Source: Thalassiosira profunda (Eukaryota; Bacillariophyta; Thalassiosirophyceae; Thalassiosirales; Thalassiosiraceae). Taken from it: a stretch of 13,757 bases of DNA. Positions within the stretch are counted from its first letter, which is position 1. Each line of letters starts with the position of its first letter. Both the position numbers and the translations under genes were made by a program. Shown piece after piece: positions 1-6,358 of the stretch. The stretch spans positions 1 through 13,757 of the forward strand of contig JALLAP010000367.1 of assembly GCA_036939355.1 (NCBI GenBank), written 5' to 3'. A model generated the notes under the pieces. That model worked only from the letters and a program-made list of their open reading frames with translations, searched no databases and had not been told where the DNA came from.

Positions 1-2
1 AT

Positions 3-101
3 TGGGAAGACATGGAACGGGAGGCGGCCGCAGATGATCGCAGGAAGAAACGCGATGGGGACGACGACGGAGGTGCCCGGCAGAAGAGGCGCCGTCGCTA
101 A
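3..101 (+). CDS. Possible C-terminal tail of a gene cut by the left edge
   Basis: An open frame from the left edge (codons from base 3) ends at TAA 99-101. It reads about 32 residues of strongly charged sequence: an acidic/Arg-rich stretch (WEDMEREAAADDRRKKR), a DDD-GG run and a closing QKRRRR tail that looks like a nuclear-localisation-type cluster. Charged tails like this are common in nuclear RNA- or chromatin-associated proteins, but there is no diagnostic motif and no function can be given. Another frame (base 1 to TAA 166-168) is also open, so the choice of frame rests on composition alone. Confidence is low because the rest of the gene is outside the window. Confidence 0.35.
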   Translation, partial: WEDMEREAAADDRRKKRDGDDDGGARQKRRRR

Positions 102-559
102 GATGGCTCAGGTGCACGAGAGTTTGCAACAGGGGAAACGGCCAAATGAACCTTCTGGGGTTGCATAACGTAAGAAACGATATCAAATAGGCCGGAGCAA
201 GGTCCGTTGGAGTACAATGTGCAGGGACGCAACCTCTGGAGAGCTTTGACTTTTTTGGGGGGCTCCTCCCTTTGCTTTCGCTTTGCCTGCTTTCCCAAGC
301 TTCTTCTTTTCTTACCTACGTACGTCGTACATGTATCTACGTTCCCCTTCCATCCTCCCTTCCTGCAAACGCAAACCCACACCCGACGACGCCCCTCGGC
401 AGCACCCTACCTCGTCGCGCCAGAAGGTGCTGTCGCCCCCATCGCAGAAGTCTGCTTTACGATTACCATCTCTTTTCGTGCATCGAATTGGCAGAACGGA
501 GGCATCCTGCCGTATCTTGAGAGACACACACATCACATCATCAATCACATCAATTCGTG
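102..559 (+). promoter_or_regulatory. Intergenic region and 5' leader of the YceD-family gene
   Basis: This 458-base stretch shows no convincing gene. Short open frames on both strands have no recognisable protein and are low in complexity. It contains a pyrimidine-rich block at about 263-315 and another at 341-366 (CCCCTTCCATCCTCCCTTCC), then AT-rich sequence with repeated CATCA/CACATCA words just before the ATG at 560. It presumably holds the 3' end of the left-edge gene and the promoter and leader of the next gene. I see no confident TATA box. Confidence 0.4.
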
Positions 560-1490
560 ATGGGCCTCTCGCTTCATCTTCGGCAAATCACAGCCGGCGC
601 ATGTGCTCTAGCTCTGGCGAGCGCTTTCACCGCGCCGTCGCCAGCCGAGCATATATGTGACTGGAGGCTATTCGCATCGGAGAGCGATGGTGCCTCCGTC
701 AGCAGTGCCCGAAACGAGTTCTCGCGCACAATCAGCGTGTCCAAGTGGTTCAACAGCGGGGGATCGCCGAGCAATCGACGCGGCAACAAGCAAATGGAGT
801 TGTCAATATCCGCAAAACCAGCAGAGCGTGCGGCCCTCGCCACTCGGTTTCGATTGTCTAACATTACGGCGCTCTCGGCAGAGATTGTCGTCCGACCGGC
901 GATGGGAGTGGGGAGCGATACATCGGGGACTCGTGGGGTCGATGGCAACGAGTGCATCGACGCGAGTGGGACAGTGTGTGCCGAAGTGACGCAAACTTGC
1001 GTCAGAACAAACGAGGAGTTTGATGTCAGCTTGGAATTCAGCTTTGATACAGGTAAGATTCTACCGCAGCTCTGCTTCACAATTTGCATACCTGTGCCTC
1101 ACTTACCCACCATCCTGCCCGTCAGTTCTGAAGGCGATGGCATCGACTAGCGCCAGCAATAGTGGAAGCGAGCCCCTGTCGACAGGAGAAGCAGCAGCGT
1201 TGGAAGCGGCATCTAGATTGGAAGACAGGAGGCCGCGGAAAAAGAAAGGAGGGGGGAAGCCCAAGGGCGTCCGAGGGGGGCAATCCGTCGACGATATGGG
1301 CATGCAAGAGATGCAGGATATATTGATGGAATACGAAGTGACCGACGAAATCATCGAGGACGAGAACTGCTTTTGCACCGACGGGACGGTGGATTGCGGC
1401 GAAATTGTGGCCCAAATGTTCCGGTCCAAGTTGGATCCGTACCCCAAGAAGCCAGGCACGGACCCCGTCAGTTACTCGTTTACGTTTTGA
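560..1490 (+). CDS. Plastid-targeted DUF177/YceD-family protein (23S rRNA accumulation), two exons
   Basis: Exons 560-1052 and 1126-1490 join across a 73-nt intron (donor AG|GTAAG, acceptor CCGTCAG) to give 285 aa. ATG 560 is chosen because it opens a signal peptide ending ALASA followed by FTAP at residue 23, a stramenopile ASAFAP-type bipartite plastid signal. The DUF177 domain is seen as residues 136-151 with the conserved QTCVRT (Cys147), and as the C-terminal block DCGEIVAQMFRSKLDPYPKKPG-like signature at about 255-275 with DPYPKKPG. A low-complexity basic insert of roughly 50 residues (about 168-218, Ser/Ala then Arg/Lys/Gly-rich) interrupts the domain right after the splice site. Bacterial YceD and plant DUF177 proteins support 23S rRNA accumulation, so a role in plastid ribosome biogenesis is inferred. 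Family call is good; the exact function is not proven. Confidence 0.85.
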
Positions 1491-1687
1491 GAAGAGGAGA
1501 GTGTCTTTGTGTGTAACATAATGTTTCTGGGACAGCACTGTTAAATAGACGCTGTCCTTGTGCTGCTTTTAGCTCGCATAGATTTACATTTCATCAATCC
1601 TCTCTCACACACCCGCTGTCCAAGCCACTGCAGCACAAACCTTCCAGTCTCATACCGCGTTACTCTCACGTGATTGATCGCCCAAAA

Positions 1688-2194
1688 CTACACCTCGTGC
1701 ATCTCACTGCCTCCTTCGAACGGGTTGCACCCACCGGTGCCGCAGGTATAACTATCATCTACGGATTCCAAGGTAGAATTATCCAATACCGAGGATACTT
1801 CGTCACGATACCCACTGACCGGAAATATTGCACGTGTTATGTACAAGTTCACCGCTCTGATGTCCCATCCACAGCCTCCCGGCGAATGTTCCTGTATGAT
1901 GTCTTCGGTTGCATCGGTGAACTCGCCCAGCGAAGCGGTCGCTACTGATAACGACTCGTCGTTTGCGCGGCCTCTTTGCTTGTCGCCTCGTTGCCGGTCA
2001 GTAGTGGCCATCTGGAATATATCCGCCTCTAATTGCCTCGTGAATCCACTGTCGAGTGACGACTCGTCGTCGTTGTTGCTACTCCCCCCGCCACCACGCC
2101 TTTTCCGGAAGCTGAACGAGCGCTTGATGAGGACAGGCGCGGTGTATCTGCCGGAGCGCCGGGACGCGTTCCTCGTGCGTGCCAACAGGTTCAT
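1688..2194 (-). CDS. Unrecognised basic/polar protein, paralogue of the next gene
   Basis: An intronless frame of 168 aa if translation starts at ATG 2194; an in-frame ATG at 2278 would add 28 residues. The inner start is preferred because it aligns with the neighbour's likely start (MNLLARTRNASRR against MRLRRSRSSSRSRR). Visible parts are a basic N-terminus with KRSFSFRKRRGGGG, an acidic/Ser linker (NNDDESSLDS), a GFTRQLEADIFQM segment likely to be helical, a middle Thr/Ser/Glu-rich part, and a C-terminal CGTGGC with FEGGSE. There is no signal peptide, membrane segment or known domain. Several of these blocks recur in order in the gene at 2612-3412, in the same orientation, so the pair looks like an old tandem duplication. 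Function unknown; expression would need transcript evidence. Confidence 0.55.
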   Translation of the reverse strand: MNLLARTRNASRRSGRYTAPVLIKRSFSFRKRRGGGGSSNNDDESSLDSGFTRQLEADIFQMATTDRQRGDKQRGRANDESLSVATASLGEFTDATEDIIQEHSPGGCGWDIRAVNLYITRAIFPVSGYRDEVSSVLDNSTLESVDDSYTCGTGGCNPFEGGSEMHEV

Positions 2195-2611
2195 TTTCCC
2201 AGTGTGGAAGAGCTCGGAATCTCCCATGTCTATGCTGCAGCGTACACCCCGGCCTGCAAGGCCGGGCGAGCGACACATACAATATGATCACCAAACGCAG
2301 GCGACTGGTTGGCAATTTTTCAGAGGCCTGAGAGACATCAGGTTTGTACTGATTCCTACGTAGAGTAAAATTTCAGGAAGGAGGGAGAGAAGTAAGGAGG
2401 GAACGAGGAAAGAGAGAGAACAAGAGAGGAAGCAACCACCGGGAACTTCATTGTAGCTGTTGTTGGAAGGGCCAACAAATATGAATAGAATACACTGCAA
2501 TTGAGCCCCCTCGCTGGTTTATTTCTTTATTTCAATACGCTTGACTCCTTGTTGTTATGCACAAAATATGTACCTTCCCTCGCTCTCTCGCGTAGCACAA
2601 AATGTAATCGG
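2195..2611. promoter_or_regulatory. Intergenic region between two tandem minus-strand genes
   Basis: This 417-base stretch holds the upstream region of the 1688-2194 gene and the 3' flank of the 2612-3412 gene. The only marked structure is a purine-rich tract on the plus strand at 2375-2432 (pyrimidine-rich on the transcribed side). The in-frame extension of the downstream gene to ATG 2278 also lies here. I see no RNA gene and no other credible coding frame. Confidence 0.4.
2375..2432. repeat. 58-nt polypurine (GA-rich) tract
   Basis: Of 58 plus-strand bases, 55 are A or G; the interruptions are T 2393, C 2404 and C 2421. It is built of GGAGG, GAGAGA and AAGAG words. It lies about 180-240 bases upstream of the start of the minus-strand gene at 2194, where it reads as a CT-rich tract. 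CT-rich promoter-proximal elements are common in eukaryotes, but a regulatory role here is inference only. Confidence 0.6.
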
Positions 2612-3412
2612 TCACAACTCCTCAGATGTCCTCGCGCTGCCATTATCCCTCTCTTCCTCTGCGGTCTCTCTTCCTTCTTCAGAGCCGCTCTCCGCCCGTC
2701 CCTCCGAACCACCGCACGCCTCCGGTCCGCACGCCAGGTCCGGGTTAAATATCGCGTCGGTGATCATGTCCGATATGAGTTCGTTGGCGGCGCACAGATC
2801 CTCGATCAATCCACATTCACATTTTGGGACCGATCCCAGCGCCTCCATCACATTGACGTCGAGCAGATCGCTCTCGACGACGCTCGCATTGAGCATCTCG
2901 TTCTGGGCGACGAGTTCCCTCTCCAGCTGGTCCCGGGCGAGGATTTCCCGCCGCATTCGCTGCGCCCGCCGCCAGCGACGGCCCCGGCAGCGAGGACAGT
3001 CCCCGTCGTTGCAGCAGGAGCGCCGAAGAGGCTCGGACTTGACTGTGCCTCCCATGGACTGATCTTCGCGAGAGAAACCTCCGGGAAGAGACGCGGCTTC
3101 GTCAAGAAGAGAAGCAGAAGCGGCGTCGTCCGCAGCAGCAGCAGGAGCAGGAGGACTGCTGGCCTCGGTGGCAGAATTGGACAACCCCAACACCTCCAGC
3201 TCCAGCTCCCGCTGGAACGCGCTGCCGATGCCCGAATCGTCGCTGTTGCTGCCGTCGTCCTCCCCGCGCCCCCTTCTCCGAAAGCGGAAGAGGGACCGCT
3301 TGGAGCGCTTCGAGCCGTGCTTCGAGGCAGTGGACTGGTCCGCGGTGCCGACGGAGCGCGAGCAATCGCTCCGCCGCGAGCGCGATGAGCTCCGGGATCG
3401 CCTCAGCCGCAT
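2612..3412 (-). CDS. Unrecognised Arg/Ser-rich, Cys-bearing protein with predicted coiled coil
   Basis: An intronless frame of 266 aa from ATG 3412; the frame stays open to an ATG at 3535 (307 aa). The inner start is preferred because sequence upstream of it is AT-richer, a TATA-like TATTTATT (minus strand, about 3542-3549) sits too close to 3535 but suitably upstream of 3412, and the paralogue starts in the same way. In order: an RS-rich N-terminus (RSRSSSRSRRSDCSRS), KRSLFRFRRRGRG, an acidic/Asn/Ser linker, GSAFQRELELEVLGL, an Ala/Ser/Asp linker, a Cys cluster CCNDGDCPRC that could bind metal, a charged heptad-like helix (about REILARDQLERELVAQNEML), KCECGLIEDLCAANEL, CGPEACGGSEGR, and an acidic tail. 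No known domain is recognised. A plus-strand frame overlaps almost all of it but lacks support from the paralogue. Confidence 0.6.
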   Translation of the reverse strand: MRLRRSRSSSRSRRSDCSRSVGTADQSTASKHGSKRSKRSLFRFRRRGRGEDDGSNSDDSGIGSAFQRELELEVLGLSNSATEASSPPAPAAAADDAASASLLDEAASLPGGFSREDQSMGGTVKSEPLRRSCCNDGDCPRCRGRRWRRAQRMRREILARDQLERELVAQNEMLNASVVESDLLDVNVMEALGSVPKCECGLIEDLCAANELISDMITDAIFNPDLACGPEACGGSEGRAESGSEEGRETAEEERDNGSARTSEEL

Positions 3413-3830
3413 GTCGACCACTTCTGATGAGATAATGGTTGCCCAGCCCTCTGTGTGCTTAGCTTGGTTCGGTTGCAACTTGCAACCTTGCCCGGTGCCA
3501 AATCTGAAATCTGAATGCCGTTTACCCTTGTACATACGTTGGAATAAATAGACTGTGGAAATTAAAACATTCGCAGTATGAAGGAATTCCTCAAAAATTC
3601 ACCACAAGCAAAGGCTTACCGAGAACCCATGTCAAGAGGGAGGTGCCAATCTCGTGCTCGGAAGCAAAAATTCACCACAAGCAAAGGCTTACCGAGAACC
3701 CATGTCAAGAGGGAGGTGCCAATCTCGTGCTCGGAAGCAACACCACAGTGCGGTCGGAAGGCCCCCGAAGTCATCTTACTTGTATTAGAAACATCGCAAT
3801 CAGTAATCATCGGATCGAATACCCAGCTAA
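3413..3830. promoter_or_regulatory. Divergent intergenic region between two unrecognised genes
   Basis: This 418-base region separates the minus-strand gene starting at 3412 from the plus-strand gene starting at 3831, so it should contain both promoters. It holds an AATAAATA/TATTTATT element at 3542-3549 that could serve as a TATA box for the minus-strand gene, and the perfect 73-bp tandem duplication at 3592-3740. The remainder is ordinary mixed sequence; short plus-strand frames through the repeat are not credible genes because the 73-bp period breaks frame. Confidence 0.4.
3592..3740. repeat. Perfect tandem duplication, 73-bp unit, about two copies
   Basis: Bases 3592-3664 and 3665-3737 are identical, and the match runs three bases further (CAA at 3738-3740), so position i equals i+73 for 76 consecutive positions. 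The unit begins CAAAAATTCACCACAAGC and ends GTGCTCGGAAG. There is no divergence between the copies, so the event is either very recent or an assembly artefact. The 73-bp period equals that of the duplication spanning the N at 12534. It lies in non-coding DNA. Confidence 0.95.
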
Positions 3831-4241
3831 ATGACGAAACGAATATTCTCGTTCTTTAGGGCAAAGGGGCGCGGTGGCGGCGCCGCCGCTGCCACTGCCG
3901 CCCCCACGAAAGGGCAGCCGGCCTCGTTTTTTGCGGCTGCCCCGCCAAAGAGGCGGCGGTGGCTGCCCTTGTTCAACCGTAGACGGAGGCATGTGGCGAA
4001 CGACGATCTGTGCATAGATAGCGTCCAAGACCGCGAGTGGTGGGAGTGGTGGTCGCAGGCGTCGACGGTCGAGACCATAGCGACGTACGACGATTGGTCC
4101 GCGATGGACGGGCCGAATGCGGGTTGGACGTACGACACGGCCGGCCGCACAGTCTACGTAGAGGACGAGGACTGGATAGACAGGCTGCGCTTGGACAGCA
4201 TTGTGTCGTGTTGCAACTGCACTGAAGATACAGCACGTTGA
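3831..4241 (+). CDS. Unrecognised small protein, basic N-half and acidic Trp-rich C-half
   Basis: 136 aa, no intron, ATG 3831 being the first in-frame Met. Residues 1-17 read MTKRIFSFFRAKGRGGG, followed by an Ala/Pro-rich stretch with FFAAAPP and two Arg clusters (KRRR 40-43, NRRRR 49-53). The C-terminal half is acidic and aromatic: REWWEWWS at 68-75, then repeated YDD-W and DEDW patches, ending SCCNC near 127-130. It has no clear signal peptide or membrane helix. The N-terminus resembles the KRSFSFRKRRGGGG block of the 1688-2194 protein, hinting at a third, more distant relative, but the remainder does not align. It could also be a Lys/Arg-rich organelle presequence. Function unknown. Confidence 0.55.
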   Translation: MTKRIFSFFRAKGRGGGAAAATAAPTKGQPASFFAAAPPKRRRWLPLFNRRRRHVANDDLCIDSVQDREWWEWWSQASTVETIATYDDWSAMDGPNAGWTYDTAGRTVYVEDEDWIDRLRLDSIVSCCNCTEDTAR

Positions 4242-4458
4242 CAACCTGAGACTCGTGCAAGGGTATCTGTGATCTGTCTCATGATCAGAGATTGGACGCG
4301 GAACAGAAGATGTGATCATGTTGTTGGAAAACAAGTGAAGTGTGCTGGGTAGGGCGATGCAAGCTTAAAGCACCGCAGTACACAGAGAGATGTGTGAAGT
4401 ATGATGTATGCAAAGAGAATTCTAATAATGATAGAAGCTACGATTGAACTAGGTGCTC

Positions 4459-5175
4459 TTACGAGCTGCTCACCAACAAAACAAACTTGTCAAGCTTCTC
4501 AACCGCCTTCTCATACGCCGACAGCGCCTCTTTGGGATTCTTCCTGTCCGCCGCACCGGAAATTGCATACAACGCATTCCTGACATCCACTGAGAGCTTC
4601 TTCGCTCCGGTAGTATCATCCTTCGTCAGCTCGTTCATCGTGGCGCTCAGCGTTCCCATCGGCCCTGTAAGAACGCCTTGCACTTTGTTCCACTGTTTCG
4701 TTTCAATGTACGTCGGCACATCCTGCAGCGCTGTGACGCTGCTCCCTAACCTCTCAAAGAGAAGCTTCGCGTCGCTTCCTTTGTACAGTTGATTCTCCGG
4801 ATCGAGGTACACCAGACATTGCCGCGTTCCAAGGCTCTCCACCATGCATTGCTTTTTGTTGCGGTCGTCCATTCCTTGCACGATATCCGGCAGCTCAATT
4901 TTGGCATCTGCACCGTACACTGCGTTGCCCACGCTGGGTTTGGCAACTGTGCACGCTACTGCGACAGCAGCAGCTGCAAGAAATGACCGGCGCGAATCGT
5001 TCGCCTCTCTTTCGTCATCAAATATCGCGCCTCCATTTTGCTGAACAGGAAGGAGATGGTCGTTGGGCGAGTGGGATCTCATCGGAGCCTTGCGATTGAC
5101 TTCCGCCGGACGAAATGCCGTCGATGTCACCGCAAACGACAGCCACGATATGGCCGCGGAAATAATCTTCTTCAT
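4459..5175 (-). CDS. PsbQ-like extrinsic photosystem II protein, thylakoid lumen
   Basis: 238 aa, intronless. The N-terminus carries a three-part address: a signal peptide (MKKIISAAISWLSFAVTSTA) followed by FRP at residue 21 (ASAFAP-like), a transit region, then a twin-arginine lumen signal with RRSFL at 62-66, a hydrophobic Ala/Val core and a probable AxA-type cleavage at GNA, residues 83-85. The mature part, about 150 aa, shows the PsbQ-family pattern: QWNKVQGVLTGPMGTL at 161-176 (compare the GPLG-L-x3-M motif of PsbQ), then helices with YAISGAADRKN and a C-terminal EALSAYEKAVEKLDKF. Cys110 and Cys120 could form a lumenal disulfide. The family stabilises the oxygen-evolving complex. I cannot separate red-lineage PsbQ' from diatom Psb31 by eye, so no symbol is given. 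Confidence 0.85.
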   Translation of the reverse strand: MKKIISAAISWLSFAVTSTAFRPAEVNRKAPMRSHSPNDHLLPVQQNGGAIFDDEREANDSRRSFLAAAAVAVACTVAKPSVGNAVYGADAKIELPDIVQGMDDRNKKQCMVESLGTRQCLVYLDPENQLYKGSDAKLLFERLGSSVTALQDVPTYIETKQWNKVQGVLTGPMGTLSATMNELTKDDTTGAKKLSVDVRNALYAISGAADRKNPKEALSAYEKAVEKLDKFVLLVSSS

Positions 5176-5616
5176 ACTATTGGCTCGTCGTCTGCGCGGG
5201 CGCTCTGTTCAGGCGCTCGAAGTCAATGCAATGGGGCGGCCGAGCAAGCAATCGGAGGCGATCTTTGTGCTTCAACTCTTCAACCAAGAACAAAACAGGA
5301 TGGTGTGGTGTGTGGATGTGACCTTGATGGTGCATGTCACATCACCTTCATTTTTTCCCAGCAGGCTAGAGAGGGTCCTTCCTCCGCCACTCCACGAAAC
5401 CCATACCACCGAAGCGCACTGCAGCACCCACTCCCAAGTGAATGCAGCTGCGGGGAACAATACCGCACCGCCTACCATTCACTGAGAACATCTGCGGAGC
5501 GTAGGCCTTGAGCTTCTGTTGGAAGTGAACATCGCGGTTCGCCATCGGTATCCTACTCTGCAAGGTATCCCCCTGCTCAGCTCGCAAACGCGTTGCCTTT
5601 CCTCCACCAACAAACG
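5176..5616. promoter_or_regulatory. Bidirectional intergenic region between PsbQ-like gene and a membrane-protein gene
   Basis: This 441-base gap lies between two divergent start codons (5175 minus, 5617 plus), both of whose products seem plastid-bound, so a shared promoter region is likely. It contains a CCAAT (minus strand) immediately before the PsbQ-like ATG, probably within the leader, and GT/TG-rich words at about 5299-5338 (GGTGTGGTGTGTGG, then GGTGCATGTCACATCACC). No credible gene is seen on either strand, and no TATA box stands out. Confidence 0.4.
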
Positions 5617-6315
5617 ATGCGTGCAATATTCAGGAAGTGTATTGCCATCCTTTGGCTCTGTGCGAGACCAATCTTCTCATTCAGGGCGCCGCCGTCACCT
5701 CAGATGCAACCACGGGCGCCCTGCGGCATCGGTAGACTGCACAGAACAACACAGCTCCACATGTCAGATCTACCATCCGCAGTTGCAACTATCATGCACA
5801 GTCAACCAATACTGCAAAGCCAATTGCCCACCGCCGCGGCATACATTTTCCTGTCCAACTTTGTCTACCTTCTGCGACGATCGCACATTCGGTCCATGCC
5901 CAAACGCAAGCTATTGCAAATACGCATGACACGCGAAGATGGCGTGTCGCTCCCACTCTACATTGCCAATCTACTGGCGTGGCAGGCCTTCGTCACGCTT
6001 GTCTTTCCACTGCTGGAGCCCGTCTCCCGCGCGTGCGCATACTGCTCCTTCTACTACTTTTATCCGAACGCAAGTGGCGGGGGCATAATCTTCGAGCCCC
6101 TGGCGGCGCAGACCCTGGCAATGAACAAACGGGCCAGGTCCCAAGTACGGATTGATTGGCACCGATTTTCTGTGAATGTTGGGGCCATTGGGAGGGATGG
6201 ATACCGGCATCCTCCCAGCGTGCAACGAAACCTGCCCCATCTCGATATCCCGGAGAGAGGATGGAAGCATTGGCCGTGGCGGAGGAAGCGCAATGTTGAA
6301 CAGAGCACGAAATGA
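5617..6315 (+). CDS. Unrecognised membrane protein, probably plastid-targeted
   Basis: 232 aa from ATG 5617; an in-frame ATG at 5593 would add eight residues, but the inner Met opens a better signal peptide (MRAIFRKCIAILWLCARPIFS) followed by FRAPPSP at residue 22, an ASAFAP-like start of a transit peptide. A probable membrane helix lies at about 72-86 (PTAAAYIFLSNFVYLL), a longer one at about 112-133 (LPLYIANLLAWQAFVTLVFPLL), and an aromatic stretch follows (ACAYCSFYYFY, 139-149). Between the helices is a basic loop (RSMPKRKLLQIRMTREDG). The last 60 residues are basic and Trp-rich (GWKHWPWRRKR). No family is recognised. It ends 43 bases before the convergent FkbM gene's stop. An unseen intron near the 3' end cannot be excluded. 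Confidence 0.6.
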   Translation: MRAIFRKCIAILWLCARPIFSFRAPPSPQMQPRAPCGIGRLHRTTQLHMSDLPSAVATIMHSQPILQSQLPTAAAYIFLSNFVYLLRRSHIRSMPKRKLLQIRMTREDGVSLPLYIANLLAWQAFVTLVFPLLEPVSRACAYCSFYYFYPNASGGGIIFEPLAAQTLAMNKRARSQVRIDWHRFSVNVGAIGRDGYRHPPSVQRNLPHLDIPERGWKHWPWRRKRNVEQSTK

Positions 6316-6358
6316 AAATCTATTGTGGCTATGGGTATTCAGTATTGGCAACATTCCT

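Noticed and set aside
98..382. Minus-strand open frame of 94 codons in the upstream region
   Set aside because: Its composition is a readout of the pyrimidine-rich leader (Lys/Arg runs); no motif and no splice context.
2501..3388. Long plus-strand open frame (about 295 codons) antisense to the RS-rich gene
   Set aside because: It is Arg/Pro/Ala-rich with no domain, while the minus-strand frame shares ordered blocks with its neighbour's product. Antisense openness follows from the GC-rich codon pattern.
3592..3737. 73-bp repeat unit as a pair of tandem tRNA genes
   Set aside because: The length fits, and one strand has GGTTCTC-like sequence, but no acceptor-stem pairing, A box or anticodon arm could be laid out.
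4279..4320. Two TGATCA-containing palindromic words (CATGATCA and TGATCATG) downstream of the small Trp-rich gene
   Set aside because: They are too short and common to call a regulatory hairpin, and there is no further structure around them.
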